A program made the position numbers and the translations under genes. Source: Desulfosporosinus fructosivorans (GTDB lineage: Bacteria; Bacillota; Desulfitobacteriia; Desulfitobacteriales; Desulfitobacteriaceae). Taken from it: 64,000 bases of DNA. A model generated the notes under the pieces. That model made no database searches and had not been told where the DNA came from. It was given only the letters and a program-made list of their open reading frames with translations. Positions 1 to 9,157 of the stretch are shown here, one piece after another. The stretch's first letter is position 1. Each line of letters begins with the position of its first letter. The stretch is taken from positions 496,001 through 560,000 of the forward strand of contig NZ_SPQQ01000001.1 in assembly GCF_004766045.1 (NCBI RefSeq), read 5' to 3'.

Positions 1-44
1 CCAGAAAACACCTCTCACGAGCAACGTGGCGAGGTGTTTTCTGG
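1..44. terminator. Perfect 14-bp inverted repeat, terminator of upstream unit
   Basis: The first 14 bases are an exact inverted complement of bases 31-44, with a 16-nt loop, followed by a short T-rich stretch. This reads as an intrinsic terminator for a gene ending before the window. It could also serve the toxin gene on the minus strand. Confidence 0.65.
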
Positions 45-155
45 TTTGTCTTAACTTCTGCACTGGGATAATTATAGAGTTTGAAGCAATCAAAAAAAGC
101 ACTGATTAAAGCCTAAGAACTATCTATAATGATTGATGTTGTCATGTGTGCAATA

Positions 156-473
156 CTATCGCACTAACCACTCATAATCCTGTCTGCAATCCACGATATA
201 GTCAACGTACACCGTTTGATCCTTGATTTGATACAAAATCAGATACCATTGTTCTACGAACATTTTATGATACTTATTGAACGGTATAAATTCGGCACTG
301 AGGAACGGAAATCGTTCCGGCATTGTCGAAAGAGAACGGATAGCGTTTATCAATTCATTCTTTACCTTGCGGGCGGCAGAGGGATTCTTTTGTGCCAAAA
401 ACCGAACATGGACGGCCAGCATCTGACGGGAGCGATCGGAGATAATGACTCTATATTGAGGCTTTTTTTCCAT
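156..473 (-). CDS. RelE/ParE-family toxin of type II toxin-antitoxin system
   Basis: Small basic protein of about 105 residues with the RelE/ParE fold pattern. An N-terminal strand is followed by a helical hairpin (residues about 10-45, ending in INAIRSLSTMPERFP) and then a beta-rich half with the signature YHKMFVEQWYLILYQI and the end VDCRQDYEWLV. RelE-type members cleave mRNA and ParE-type members poison gyrase; which applies cannot be told here. I prefer the internal ATG at 473 because GAGGTGG lies just before it; an upstream in-frame ATG at 485 would hide this site. The gene overlaps the 3' end of the antitoxin gene by 23 nt, so the two are translationally coupled. It is probably repressed by the antitoxin complex. 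Confidence 0.8.
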   Translation of the reverse strand: MEKKPQYRVIISDRSRQMLAVHVRFLAQKNPSAARKVKNELINAIRSLSTMPERFPFLSAEFIPFNKYHKMFVEQWYLILYQIKDQTVYVDYIVDCRQDYEWLVR

Positions 474-741
474 GCTCCACCTCATTAATAATGCTTTCTA
501 GATAGCTGTCCAGTTCATCCGGCGTAGTTCCGGCGCGTCCGGCCAGACGATCTTCTTCAACGGCCAGCAGTTCTTCGCGCAACTTTAGCATTTTCTCACG
601 GCGGACAAACGTCCCGATATCCATGACCACAAGATCACCCTCGCCGTTTTTCGTGAGATACACAGGTTCTCCGGTAGATCTGCATAAATCTGCGATTTCG
701 TTGTAATTTTGCCGGATGCTTGCGGACGGTTTAATCTGCAT
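451..741 (-). CDS. Phd/YefM-family antitoxin
   Basis: 96-residue protein with the Phd/YefM N-terminal DNA-binding half. IKPSASIRQNYNEIADLC is followed by EPVYLTKNGEGDLVVMDI, which is the family's usual strand pattern. The C-terminal half (residues 45-96) is acidic and helical and would bind and neutralise the toxin. A good ribosome site (GAGGAG) lies 9 nt before the ATG. It is the first gene of the antitoxin-toxin pair and by family precedent the operon's repressor. The pair sits just upstream of lepA on the opposite strand, an insertion in an otherwise conserved housekeeping order. Confidence 0.85.
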   Translation of the reverse strand: MQIKPSASIRQNYNEIADLCRSTGEPVYLTKNGEGDLVVMDIGTFVRREKMLKLREELLAVEEDRLAGRAGTTPDELDSYLESIINEVEHGKKASI

Positions 742-795
742 AGTAGCAACTCCTCATAGTAATATTGTAACTATATTATACTCATATAATGCTAC
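742..795 (-). promoter_or_regulatory. AT-rich promoter and likely operator of the toxin-antitoxin pair
   Basis: On the minus strand TATAAT occurs at 780-775, about 35 nt before the antitoxin start. GTAGCA at 743-748 and TGCTAC at 790-795 form inverted half sites around it, with further imperfect AT-rich symmetry between. This is the expected place for antitoxin binding, but no -35 box is clear. Confidence 0.45.
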
Positions 796-881
796 TAAAT
801 CTATAATTTCTTTAAGCTTTCAATTTTTTGTGGGCACTGCAATCCAATGCATGTTTCAACTTTGGAATAATTTAGCGTTCC

Positions 882-911
882 TTGCGAAATTCACACTGAA
901 TCTGATATAAT
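882..911 (+). promoter_or_regulatory. Probable sigma-A promoter of lepA
   Basis: TTGCGA at 882-887 and TATAAT at 906-911 are separated by 18 bp, about 75 nt upstream of the lepA start. Confidence 0.55.
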
Positions 912-985
912 TACTGATTAGAATGTCCTATTTGCATTATAAAATAAAATTTGTTACTTTTGAATTATAGAAATGAGGAAATACC

Positions 986-2791
986 TTGGCACAGGCTTCA
1001 CAACGTATCCGGAATTTTTCTATTATTGCCCATATCGATCATGGCAAGTCTACGTTAGCTGACCGACTAATTGAATATACGGGTGCTTTGAGCAAACGGG
1101 AAATGGAAGAGCAAGTTCTAGATAACATGGATCTAGAGCGAGAGCGTGGTATTACCATTAAGCTGCAAACTGTGCAGTTAACTTATAAAGCGCATGACGG
1201 CGAGGTTTACGAACTAAATCTCATTGATACACCGGGTCATGTAGACTTCACCTACGAGGTATCCCGCAGTTTGGCGGCTTGTGAAGGTGCCTTGTTAGTA
1301 GTCGATGCGGTTCAGGGGATTGAGGCTCAAACCTTGGCTAATGTTTACCTAGCCTTAGAGAATAATCTGGAAATCATTTCAGTGATTAATAAAATTGATC
1401 TACCTAGTGCGGAGCCGGAGCGTGTTAAGGAAGAGATTGAAGAAGTGATTGGGCTCGACGCCAGTGAGGCAATCCTTGCTTCGGCAAAGACTGGAATTGG
1501 GATAGAGGAGATCTTGGAACGGGTTGTGAAGATGGTTCCACCTCCGCAAGGAGAAGATCAGGCTCCTTTGAAGGCTTTGATTTTCGACTCCAAATTCGAC
1601 GCTTATAAAGGGGCTATTTCCTACGTCCGAATTGTCGAGGGTCGGATTGCCAAAGGCACGAAGATGAAAATGATGGCCACCGGAAAGGTCTTTGAAGTGA
1701 CGGAAGTGGGCGTGTTTCTGCCGGCAATACGTATCGTTGATGAACTGAAAGCCGGACAAGTTGGGTTTATTGCTGCCAGCATTAAGAATGTCAAGGATAC
1801 GCAGGTCGGGGACACGATTACAGATGCGGAAAACCCAGCCACTGAAGCACTTCCAGGGTACAGGCAGGCCACTCCAATGGTGTTTTGTGGACTCTACCCA
1901 GTTGATGCTAGCGATTATAACCGAATGCGCGATTCTTTGGAAAAGCTCCATCTTAATGATGCCAGCTTAGTCTTTGAACCAGAGACTTCAGTCGCCCTGG
2001 GTTTTGGTTTTCGGTGTGGATTTCTCGGTTTACTCCACATGGAGATCGTTCAGGAACGTTTGGAGCGGGAATACGATCTTAACCTGATCACGACAGCACC
2101 AAGCGTGATCTATAACGTCAACACCTTGAAAGGGGACGTTGTAAAGATTGATAATCCGTCTAATCTTCCCCCTCTCGAGTCAATTGTGAGTATCGAAGAA
2201 CCGATTGTGAAAGCAACGATCTTGGTTCCGGCGGAATATGTTGGAGCGATCATGGAACTCAATCAAGAGAAGCGCGGAACGTATTTGACGATGGACTATG
2301 TGTCTAAGAGTCGGGTGAAACTGATCTATGAACTCCCCCTCAGCGAAATTGTTTTCGATTACTTCGATCAATTGAAATCACGTACCAAAGGCTATGCGTC
2401 GCTGGATTATGAGCTATGTGGTTACCAAGAGACAGATTTAGTTAAAATTGATGTCTTGCTAAACGGAGAAATGGTGGATGCCCTGTCGTTCATCGTTCAC
2501 AGAGCGAAGTCTTATAATCGGGGACGGAAACTTGTGGAAAAACTTCGGGGAATTATTCCGAGGCAGATGTTTGAAATTCCGATCCAGTCTGTGATCGGGA
2601 ACAAAGTCATTGCTCGTGAGACTGTCAGCGCTATGCGGAAAGATGTTTTGTCCAAATGCTATGGCGGAGATATTTCCCGGAAACGCAAACTACTTGAGAA
2701 GCAAAAAGTGGGTAAAAAGCGTATGAAGCAAGTTGGCAGTGTGGCAATACCTCAGGATGCTTTTATGGCGGTATTAAAAATCGAAGATTAA
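986..2791 (+). CDS. lepA: Elongation factor 4 (LepA), ribosome back-translocase GTPase
   Basis: 601 residues, the normal LepA length. GTPase motifs are in order: AHIDHGKST (P-loop, residue about 16), DTPGH (about 80) and NKID (about 135). EF-G-like domains II, III and V follow, and then the LepA-specific C-terminal domain (residues about 490-600) ending in [20 protein letters not shown]. The EF-G domain IV is absent, as expected. LepA acts on translating ribosomes, promoting back-translocation or rescue under ionic or cold stress. The start is TTG at 986 with GAGGAA 5 nt upstream. It is the first gene of the long plus-strand housekeeping series and is followed directly by hemW, the usual Bacillota order. 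Confidence 0.98.
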   Translation: MAQASQRIRNFSIIAHIDHGKSTLADRLIEYTGALSKREMEEQVLDNMDLERERGITIKLQTVQLTYKAHDGEVYELNLIDTPGHVDFTYEVSRSLAACEGALLVVDAVQGIEAQTLANVYLALENNLEIISVINKIDLPSAEPERVKEEIEEVIGLDASEAILASAKTGIGIEEILERVVKMVPPPQGEDQAPLKALIFDSKFDAYKGAISYVRIVEGRIAKGTKMKMMATGKVFEVTEVGVFLPAIRIVDELKAGQVGFIAASIKNVKDTQVGDTITDAENPATEALPGYRQATPMVFCGLYPVDASDYNRMRDSLEKLHLNDASLVFEPETSVALGFGFRCGFLGLLHMEIVQERLEREYDLNLITTAPSVIYNVNTLKGDVVKIDNPSNLPPLESIVSIEEPIVKATILVPAEYVGAIMELNQEKRGTYLTMDYVSKSRVKLIYELPLSEIVFDYFDQLKSRTKGYASLDYELCGYQETDLVKIDVLLNGEMVDALSFIVHRAKSYNRGRKLVEKLRGIIPRQMFEIPIQSVIGNKVIARETVSAMRKDVLSKCYGGDISRKRKLLEKQKVGKKRMKQVGSVAIPQDAFMAVLKIED

Positions 2792-2800
2792 ATCATGTAC

Positions 2801-2821
2801 AGGGGCACGTAGCGTGCCCCT
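2801..2821 (+). terminator. 9-bp hairpin between lepA and hemW
   Basis: AGGGGCACG and CGTGCCCCT pair around a 3-nt loop, 10 nt after the lepA stop. It is followed by an A/T stretch rather than a strict T-run, so it may be a weak terminator or an mRNA-protecting hairpin. Confidence 0.5.
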
Positions 2822-2850
2822 ACATTAATTTAAAAGGAAGAGGGTTGTGC

Positions 2851-4089
2851 ATGCGTATGCCTTCCTTATACATACACGTCCCGTTTTGTATTCGAAAATG
2901 CGATTACTGTGCGTTTTATTCTCATTCATTGGTTAACTCCCCTAAGGATCTTATATCTGTATATCTAGAGGGTTTAGAAGTCGAAATGGTTAAGCGACAA
3001 AAAGATGCCCCTCAGGGGGTATCTTCTCTATTTATCGGAGGAGGGACACCGACGGCGCTGAAGGATTCGGATCTAGAATGCTTGATGGATCTGATTCAAA
3101 GACATTTTCGCTTGGACCCGGAGGCAGAGCAAACCATGGAAGGAAATCCAGGGACTATCACAACATCAAAGCTAAATATCTTGCGAAGATACGGGATCAA
3201 CCGTTTTTCCCTCGGTGTTCAGACCTTTGATGACAAATTGCTAAGCGCTGTGGGACGTATGCATACCGCCCAAGAAGCTCGTGATGCGATTGGGCGTTTG
3301 AGAGCGACAGGATTTAATAACTTAAATTTGGATTTGATGTTTGGCCTGCCTTCGCAGGATATGGGGACGTGGCAAGCGACCGTAGAGGAAGCCCTGTCTT
3401 ACTCGCCAGAACATTTATCCCTCTATGGATTAATGTTAGAAGAAGGGACCCCACTGCATAGTCGGTATAAAGTAGGAGCGATCGACGAGACAGACGAGAC
3501 AGATGAGGTAGATAAGGAGCAAAAACTTGAATCACGATGTGGTCCCGCAGAAAATGTAGGGTGTGAAACGCTTCCAGATGATGATCTACAAGCTGAGATG
3601 CATGATTGGGCAGTTAAGCGGCTAAAACAGGCGGGGTATACTAATTATGAAACGTCCAATTTCGCTCTCCCTGACTATGAATGTCGGCATAATTTAGGCT
3701 ATTGGAGGGGAGAAGATTATTTAGGGTTAGGCCCCGGTGGGGTGTCATGTTTAAACCGGGTGCGTTGGAAAAATATCGAAGAAGTACGCACTTATCAAAG
3801 CCGTCTTGATAATGGGCAAGATCCCATGGATGAATCAGGTCAGGAAGCATTATCATTGCAAGAGTGCATGGCGGAACGTATGATTCTGGGGTTACGCCTC
3901 GAGGAAGGCGTTAATTTAACATTGTTTAGAAATGATTTTGGAGTTGATCTTAGGGATATTTATAGGGACGTGTTGGAACGATATAAGAATAAGGATGTTC
4001 TGATATTTCAAGGTGATTATTTGCGATTGAATCCGAAGTATTCGTTTGTTGCGAATTCGATTCTACAAGAGTTCGTGGGACTTGTGTGA
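2851..4089 (+). CDS. hemW: Heme chaperone HemW (radical SAM, HemN-like)
   Basis: About 412 residues. The radical SAM cluster motif CIRKCDYC is near the N-terminus, followed by FIGGGTPTAL, EGNPGTIT and FSLGVQTF as in HemW/HemN proteins. A HemN C-terminal domain (residues about 330-412) has RMILGLRLEEGV. HemW binds heme and delivers it to client proteins; it is not a true coproporphyrinogen oxidase. ATG 2851 is preferred because AAGGAAG lies 10 nt upstream; a TTG at 2845 and an ATG at 2857 are alternatives. Around residues 215-245 there is an acidic low-complexity insert (repeated DETDE) not usual in the family. The last codons and the stop lie inside the repeat element that begins at about 4081. 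Confidence 0.93.
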   Translation: MRMPSLYIHVPFCIRKCDYCAFYSHSLVNSPKDLISVYLEGLEVEMVKRQKDAPQGVSSLFIGGGTPTALKDSDLECLMDLIQRHFRLDPEAEQTMEGNPGTITTSKLNILRRYGINRFSLGVQTFDDKLLSAVGRMHTAQEARDAIGRLRATGFNNLNLDLMFGLPSQDMGTWQATVEEALSYSPEHLSLYGLMLEEGTPLHSRYKVGAIDETDETDEVDKEQKLESRCGPAENVGCETLPDDDLQAEMHDWAVKRLKQAGYTNYETSNFALPDYECRHNLGYWRGEDYLGLGPGGVSCLNRVRWKNIEEVRTYQSRLDNGQDPMDESGQEALSLQECMAERMILGLRLEEGVNLTLFRNDFGVDLRDIYRDVLERYKNKDVLIFQGDYLRLNPKYSFVANSILQEFVGLV

Positions 4090-4407
4090 CATAGCGCTCG
4101 GTCATACGACGCAGAGAGGGTCTTGTGAGACACAGCGCTCGGATCCTACGACGCAGAGCAAACTAGCCGTTCAAGCTCCTGCTGTGGGGAACGGGGTACA
4201 TCCTTCGGCGCTAGTATTCTTTTAAAGAACACGCCTACGGCGATAATCTCCACTGGAGACTATCGTGGCAAATTCGCCATCCTTGGCTCAGTTGCCGGCT
4301 TCGCACGTCCTGTGCTCAGCCCCGTATTTGGGGTCGGGAGCTTGAACGGAAGTTTGCTGGGCTGCTTACGTAAAGACGTCGCGCTGTGTCACACTGCGTC
4401 CCGGGGC
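4081..4407 (+). repeat. Composite repeat element A, copy 1 (long form, with duplicated left end)
   Basis: Long inverted-arm element. The core runs 4122-4407 and its left end (about 38 bp) is duplicated at 4081-4119. The left arm (TGTGAGACACAGCGC, then AGCAAACT and CCGTTCAAGCTC) pairs imperfectly with the right arm (GAGCTTGAACGG, AGTTTGCT, then GCGCTGTGTCACA). Inner hairpins include CGATA-TCTCC/GGAGA-TATCG (4241-4265), the CCCCGTATTTGGGG loop (4320-4333), and GGCAA 4267-4271 with TTGCC 4292-4296. The hemW stop codon TGA at 4087-4089 lies in the duplicated left end. Same family and orientation as 11957-12242, 21191-21408 and 23301-23520. Confidence 0.9.
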
Positions 4408-4456
4408 TAGAAACAAACGGAGGACGGGGAACGGAGGACGGAGCGGCGTTTAAGGG

Positions 4457-4484
4457 GACGGCACATTTCATGTGCATCGTCTTG
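4457..4484 (+). repeat. Hairpin repeat B, copy 1
   Basis: 28-bp unit. GACG pairs with CGTC and GCACAT with ATGTGC, around a TTC loop, with a two-base bulge (AT) on the 3' side, ending in CTTG. It lies 50 bp after element A copy 1 across a GGACGG-rich linker. Confidence 0.85.
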
Positions 4485-4593
4485 CTTTGTGGGTTCTGGG
4501 GACGGTACTTGAAATTGCATTGCGCTACCCAGCGTGTATAGCGAGTGTGCTTAAATTGTCGGGGTAGGACACAAGGGACGGTGGGGCTATCTT

Positions 4594-4621
4594 GACGGTA
4601 CATTTCATGTGCGCCGTCTTG
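4594..4621 (+). repeat. Hairpin repeat B, copy 2
   Basis: Same 28-bp layout as the copy at 4457. The inner stem is GTACAT/ATGTGC, which keeps pairing through one G-T wobble, and the bulge is GC. It ends 25 bp before the small zinc-ribbon gene at 4647. Confidence 0.85.
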
Positions 4622-4646
4622 CTTTGGGGAGAAGGAGGTTTAAGTA

Positions 4647-4841
4647 ATGGTTATTAACCCGAATGGATCGGTAAGATTCGATAAGGCAGAAAAGATAGAA
4701 GCATTTAACTGTGAAAGATGCGACACTGAAATGCTGGCAAAACACGCCAATGACTGGCTAGATCCAGATCATCCTGATAGAGAAAAGATTAAGATATGTA
4801 ACAGTTGCTACGGTTTAATAGCAGTAATAGACAAAAAGTGA
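4647..4841 (+). CDS. Small two-CxxC hypothetical protein (zinc-ribbon-like)
   Basis: 64-residue protein of unrecognised family. Two cysteine pairs, CERC at residues about 23-26 and CNSC at about 52-55, are spaced like a small zinc ribbon. The middle is acidic with D/H/N residues. GAAGGAGG with 8-nt spacing before the ATG is one of the strongest ribosome sites in the window, which argues that the gene is real despite its size. It lies in the intergenic repeat zone between hemW and hrcA, just after hairpin repeat B. No function can be assigned; metal binding is inference from the cysteines only. Confidence 0.7.
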   Translation: MVINPNGSVRFDKAEKIEAFNCERCDTEMLAKHANDWLDPDHPDREKIKICNSCYGLIAVIDKK

Positions 4842-4913
4842 TGTGCTTCAATTGTTCTACATATTTAGTTCATGTGAAGCGTCCTGCTTCCAATTAGAAA
4901 AGATGGGGAAGAA

Positions 4914-4944
4914 TGCAAGTCTGAGAACCGTCCCCAAACTTGCA
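4914..4944 (+). repeat. Repeat C, copy 1
   Basis: 31-bp inverted repeat. TGCAAGT and ACTTGCA flank the core GAGAACCGTCCCC. A near-identical copy is at 63892-63922. A run of ten G lies nearby at about 4986-4995. Confidence 0.75.
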
Positions 4945-5025
4945 CTACCTTGCATAAAATCGCATAACTTTAGACTGCGAGGTGCGGGGGGGGGGTTACG
5001 CCAAATGCGCTGTCCTATCTTCGGA

Positions 5026-5053
5026 GATGGCAGATTTCATGTTTGTCGCCTTG
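5026..5053 (+). repeat. Degenerate copy of hairpin repeat B
   Basis: Same length and order as the other B copies (ATTTCATG centre, CTTG end), but with several changes that weaken the outer stem. Confidence 0.5.
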
Positions 5054-5116
5054 TTTTGGAGAAACTTGGCAGAAGTGTAGTCGTTCTACTTAAAATAATT
5101 TATTTTGAAATGATTC

Positions 5117-5145
5117 TTGACAAAGTGAAAGCTGAGTGGTAAGGT
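5117..5145 (+). promoter_or_regulatory. Promoter of the hrcA heat-shock operon
   Basis: A perfect TTGACA at 5117-5122 is 17 bp from TAAGGT at 5140-5145. Transcription would start just before the CIRCE operator. Confidence 0.75.
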
Positions 5146-5159
5146 GAACACATAAGCTG

Positions 5160-5186
5160 TTAGCACTCATCGAGAGAGAGTGCTAA
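5160..5186 (+). promoter_or_regulatory. CIRCE operator
   Basis: TTAGCACTC, 9-nt spacer, GAGTGCTAA: an exact match to the CIRCE consensus. It is the HrcA binding site, placed between the promoter and hrcA. Confidence 0.97.
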
Positions 5187-5264
5187 CAAGTGAAATGAAA
5201 AAACGATAAGAACGTTAAATACTTAAGCGGAGAGGGGCAATCTTCGGAAAGGCGGAAAAGCATT

Positions 5265-6302
5265 ATGCAAATGGATGAACGCAAACGCAAGATACTAAGG
5301 GCGATTGTACTGGATTATATTGCTACCGCTGAACCGATTGGTTCACGAACGATTGCACGTAAGTTTGATCTTGGGGTATCTCCTGCAACGATTCGCAATG
5401 AGATGGCTGACTTAGAAGATTTAGGATTCATTGAACAACCATATACTTCAGCTGGGCGAATTCCTTCGGATGCGGGGTATCGGTATTTTGTGGACTGCCT
5501 AATGGATCCTCAAACTCTTAGTGAAGAGGATCAGGAAACTATTGAACGGGAAAGTACGAAACGAATCCATGAGATTCAAGAAGTTATTTCCCATACAAGT
5601 AAGTTGTTGTCAGAACTTACAAACTTAACGAGTATAGTACTTGGGCCACAAAAAGGGAAAAGCACGTTTGGGAGAATGCATTTTCTGCCGTATCAACCCG
5701 GTCAGGTTATTATGGTGATCGTGAAGGAAAACGGTGTGGTAGAGAACCATATTGTTGATGTTGGAGAGAATCTCACGGCTGAAGAGCTTCAACATGTGGC
5801 TGGGGTTTTTAATCAAAAAATGCGAGGGTATTCCTTAGGGCAGGTTAAAAGCAGCTTGTTGCATGAAATTTATAGTGAGTTGTCCCGACAGAGGCTTCTG
5901 ATTGACAATACCATGGATATGCTAAGGACTATTTTGGACGATCACGAGGGAGAAGAACGCATTTATCTTGGTGGAACTCTCAATATGCTGAATCAACCTG
6001 AATTTAAGGATTTATCTAAAGTAAAAACTCTATTCAGAGTGTTTGAAGAGAATGAATCTCTGAGAAAACTGCTGCATCCATACAATGAGGGGTTAAATGT
6101 CACCATTGGTGGGGAAAATATGTTAAAGGAATTTCGAGATTGTAGCGTGATTTCTGCAACATATAAAGTTAACGGGATAACTATTGGGGCGGTAGGTGTT
6201 CTTGGACCGACTCGTATGGATTACGCTAAAGTGATAGCTATTGTAGAATTTATGACGCGCAGCTTGACGGGAATTTTGACGGGCAGAAAAGGGATGTTGT
6301 GA
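5265..6302 (+). CDS. hrcA: Heat-inducible transcription repressor HrcA
   Basis: 345 residues, the normal size. The N-terminal winged helix (residues 1-75) contains IGSRTIARKF and SPATIRNEMADLE, then the family signature TSAGRIPSDAGYRYFVD. The GAF-like and dimerisation regions follow, ending in GVLGPTRMDYAKVI. HrcA binds CIRCE and represses the class I heat-shock genes; its activity depends on the GroE chaperonin. The CIRCE site at 5160-5186 shows autoregulation and control of grpE-dnaK. The ATG at 5265 has AAAGGCGG upstream; ATG 5271 is an alternative. Confidence 0.98.
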   Translation: MQMDERKRKILRAIVLDYIATAEPIGSRTIARKFDLGVSPATIRNEMADLEDLGFIEQPYTSAGRIPSDAGYRYFVDCLMDPQTLSEEDQETIERESTKRIHEIQEVISHTSKLLSELTNLTSIVLGPQKGKSTFGRMHFLPYQPGQVIMVIVKENGVVENHIVDVGENLTAEELQHVAGVFNQKMRGYSLGQVKSSLLHEIYSELSRQRLLIDNTMDMLRTILDDHEGEERIYLGGTLNMLNQPEFKDLSKVKTLFRVFEENESLRKLLHPYNEGLNVTIGGENMLKEFRDCSVISATYKVNGITIGAVGVLGPTRMDYAKVIAIVEFMTRSLTGILTGRKGML

Positions 6303-6459
6303 ACGCTTATTACGAGGCGAGCGCGGCAAAACCTCTGGGCTTTCTGCATGTGGGAACGCAAGTTATTTACACTAACTTTGGGCTTGAAACTACTTAGTTG
6401 TGGAGGGTCCTTAAATCATAGATTAAGTCGATTTTATTAAGCGCGAGAGGTGATTGTGG

Positions 6460-7065
6460 ATGGTTCGAAGGAGAGATGAAGCTCTCAAAGACCAAGAGTT
6501 GGGTAAGGACGAGGATAACATGACGGACAACGGGCTTGATTCCGAAAAATCCATCCTGGATGAAGGATGCTTGGATGACGAGGATATGAACCCTCTAGAA
6601 AAGGAGCTGACCTTAGGAGCGGAGCTTGTTAAGGCCAGATCTAAAGCAGAAGACTATTATGGTCAGTTGCAACGTCTGCAGGCCGATTTTGATAATTATC
6701 GAAAACGGACTCAAAAGGAAAAAACTGAACTCATAAAATATGCGTCTGAACGCCTTGTGGTAGATTTGCTTCCTGTCCTGGACAATTTTGATCGCGCGGT
6801 TAGTGCGGCCAAAGATAATCCGGATTTTACATCTTTTTCGCAAGGAGTGGAGATGATTCTTCGCCAAATGCAAACCGCACTAAGCAAGGAAGGTTTAAAG
6901 GCGATGGATGCTGTTGGTCAACCTTTTGACCCGAATCTTCATGAAGCAGTGCTCCGAGTGGCTTCAGAAGAGCATCCTGAAAATACTGTCGTAGAAGAAC
7001 TACAAAAAGGGTATTATCTCAAAGAAAAAGTGTTACGTCCTTGTATGGTTAAAGTTTCTAATTAA
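6460..7065 (+). CDS. grpE: Nucleotide exchange factor GrpE
   Basis: About 201 residues. An acidic N-terminal tail (residues 1-55) precedes the long coiled-coil helix (DYYGQLQRLQADFDNYRKRT) and the C-terminal beta domain with GQPFDPNLHEAV and VLRPCMVKVSN. GrpE releases ADP from DnaK. I chose ATG 6460 because GAGAGGTG is 8 nt upstream; TTG 6454 would sit too close to it. It is second in the hrcA-grpE-dnaK operon, 29 nt before dnaK. Confidence 0.97.
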   Translation: MVRRRDEALKDQELGKDEDNMTDNGLDSEKSILDEGCLDDEDMNPLEKELTLGAELVKARSKAEDYYGQLQRLQADFDNYRKRTQKEKTELIKYASERLVVDLLPVLDNFDRAVSAAKDNPDFTSFSQGVEMILRQMQTALSKEGLKAMDAVGQPFDPNLHEAVLRVASEEHPENTVVEELQKGYYLKEKVLRPCMVKVSN

Positions 7066-7094
7066 TTTAAGTAATTTAAGGGGGAAGAAATAAA

Positions 7095-8927
7095 ATGGGA
7101 AAAATTATTGGTATTGACTTAGGTACAACAAACTCCTGCGTAGCAGTTATGGAAGGTGGGGAAGCGGTAGTTATCCCTAACGCGGAGGGAAATCGCACAA
7201 CTCCATCGGTAGTAGGTTTTTCGAAAACTGGTGAGCGTTTAGTTGGACAAGTGGCTAAGCGACAATCAGTTTCCAATCCTGACAAAACAGTTAGTTCTAT
7301 TAAACGGCATATGGGTTCGGATTTTAAAGTGAAAATCGACGATAAACCTTATAGCCCACAAGAAATCTCCGCGATGATTCTTCAAAAACTTAAAACGGAT
7401 GCGGAAGCTTATCTCGGTCAATCAGTCACTCAAGCGGTTATTACTGTGCCAGCCTATTTCACAGATGCTCAGCGTCAAGCGACTAAAGATGCGGGAGCAA
7501 TTTCCGGACTTGAAGTACTTCGGATTATCAATGAGCCTACAGCTGCAGCGCTGGCCTATGGTCTCGACAAAAAAGATGATTCAACTGTTTTGGTGTTTGA
7601 CCTAGGGGGCGGAACCTTTGATGTTTCAATCCTCGAATTAAGCCAAGGCATGGTTGAAGTGAAAGCAACGAGTGGTAATAACAATCTGGGTGGCGACGAT
7701 TTTGATCAACGTTTGATCGACTATATGGTGGCTGAATACAAGAAAAGTAATGGCGCAGATCTCTCAAAAGATCGTGTTGCTCTGCAACGTTTAAAAGAAG
7801 CAGCTGAAAAAGCCAAGATTGAGCTTTCTGGTGTTACAAATTCAAATGTCAATCTGCCGTTCATCACCATGACAGAACAAGGACCACAACATTTGGACAT
7901 GAATATTTCCCGTGCCAAGTTTGAAGACATTATCTCAGATCTCGTGGAATCTACAATTGGACCCACACGTCAAGCAATTGAAGACGCTAAACTTTCTTGG
8001 GACAAAATTGATCAGATCATTTTAGTAGGTGGATCTACTCGTATCCCATCAGTAGTAGAAGCAATTAAGAAATTAAGCGGTAAAGAACCACACAAAGGGG
8101 TTAACCCAGATGAAGTAGTCGCCATGGGTGCGGCCATTCAGGGTGGTGTTCTCAGTGGAGAAGTAAAAGACATGATCTTGTTGGATGTTACCCCGCTTTC
8201 CTTAGGAATTGAAACTCTTGGCGGAGTATTTACCCGAATCATAGACCGTAACTCTACTATTCCTACCACTAAATCTCAGACGTTCTCAACGGCTGCAGAC
8301 AATCAAACCTCAGTCGATATTCATGTTCTTCAAGGGGAACGTGAAATGGCGAGTTATAATAAGACTCTTGGACGTTTCCAACTTACTGGATTACCGTCTG
8401 CGCCACGAGGAATTCCACAGATCGAAGTTAAATTCGATATTGATGCCAATGGAATTGTCCACGTCTCCGCAAAAGATATGGCCACAGGGAATGAACAAAA
8501 AGTGACTATTACTTCTTCTACTGGTCTCTCTAAAGATGATATTGAAAAAATGAAACAAGACGCCGAAGTTCATGCTGAGGAAGACAAGAAACTCAGAGAA
8601 CTGATCGACGCTAAGAACCAAGCTGATTCGCTAGCATATCAAACAGAGAAGACTTTGAAAGACTTCGAGGGTAAGGGAGATGCTGCTGAAGTTGAAAGCA
8701 TCAAAACAGCCCTTGAAGACTTGAGAAAAGTTGCGGCAGCTGAAAGCGTAGAGGATATCAATGCGAAAACAGAGGCCTTGAACAAAGTGCTCCATCCTTA
8801 TGTTGAAAAGATGTATCAACAACAAGCTGCTCAAGACCCGAATGCTGGGGCAGAACCTGGAGCTGAGGAGCCCAAGAAGGATGACGACGTTGTAGATGCT
8901 GAATTTACTGAGGTTAAGAAAGACTAA
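7095..8927 (+). CDS. dnaK: Chaperone DnaK (Hsp70)
   Basis: 610 residues. The ATPase domain (residues 1-380) opens with [14 protein letters not shown] and carries [25 protein letters not shown] and [12 protein letters not shown]. The linker [16 protein letters not shown] leads to the substrate-binding domain and helical lid, ending in an acidic EEV-type tail ([11 protein letters not shown]). DnaK folds and disaggregates proteins with DnaJ and GrpE in the cytoplasm. GGGGGAAG precedes the ATG. It is under HrcA/CIRCE control from the 5117 promoter. Confidence 0.99.
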   Translation: MGKIIGIDLGTTNSCVAVMEGGEAVVIPNAEGNRTTPSVVGFSKTGERLVGQVAKRQSVSNPDKTVSSIKRHMGSDFKVKIDDKPYSPQEISAMILQKLKTDAEAYLGQSVTQAVITVPAYFTDAQRQATKDAGAISGLEVLRIINEPTAAALAYGLDKKDDSTVLVFDLGGGTFDVSILELSQGMVEVKATSGNNNLGGDDFDQRLIDYMVAEYKKSNGADLSKDRVALQRLKEAAEKAKIELSGVTNSNVNLPFITMTEQGPQHLDMNISRAKFEDIISDLVESTIGPTRQAIEDAKLSWDKIDQIILVGGSTRIPSVVEAIKKLSGKEPHKGVNPDEVVAMGAAIQGGVLSGEVKDMILLDVTPLSLGIETLGGVFTRIIDRNSTIPTTKSQTFSTAADNQTSVDIHVLQGEREMASYNKTLGRFQLTGLPSAPRGIPQIEVKFDIDANGIVHVSAKDMATGNEQKVTITSSTGLSKDDIEKMKQDAEVHAEEDKKLRELIDAKNQADSLAYQTEKTLKDFEGKGDAAEVESIKTALEDLRKVAAAESVEDINAKTEALNKVLHPYVEKMYQQQAAQDPNAGAEPGAEEPKKDDDVVDAEFTEVKKD

Positions 8928-8992
8928 TTTCGATGGCTGTAGCACCGGTTAGAACTGGCTAAATATGGCTAGGATACGTATTAGGTGATTTT

Positions 8993-9022
8993 GGGTGCAA
9001 AGGTGTTTAAGCCTTTGCGCCC
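8993..9022 (+). terminator. Hairpin after dnaK
   Basis: GGGTGCAAAGG and CCTTTGCGCCC form an 11-bp stem with one G-U pair and an 8-nt loop, about 65 nt after dnaK. The following T-run is poor, so it may be a partial terminator that separates dnaK from dnaJ levels. Confidence 0.55.
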
Positions 9023-9072
9023 GCATTTGTTTGCAGATTAATAATATTATTTCCATTTAATTGGAGAATTCC

Positions 9073-9101
9073 TTGTGCTTATAGTCTAAGGGTCATATAA
9101 T
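9073..9101 (+). promoter_or_regulatory. Separate promoter for dnaJ
   Basis: TTGTGC at 9073-9078 and a perfect TATAAT at 9096-9101 are 17 bp apart, about 57 nt upstream of dnaJ and after the dnaK hairpin. No CIRCE site is present here. Confidence 0.65.
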
Positions 9102-9157
9102 ACTATAGGACTTATAGCCTTGTAGCGGATAGGCAAGCAGGAGTGTGGAGGGAAGAC

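Noticed and set aside
4843..5142. 99-codon reading frame after the small CxxC gene
   Set aside because: It crosses repeat C, a poly-G run, a degenerate B hairpin and the hrcA promoter, and has no ribosome site.
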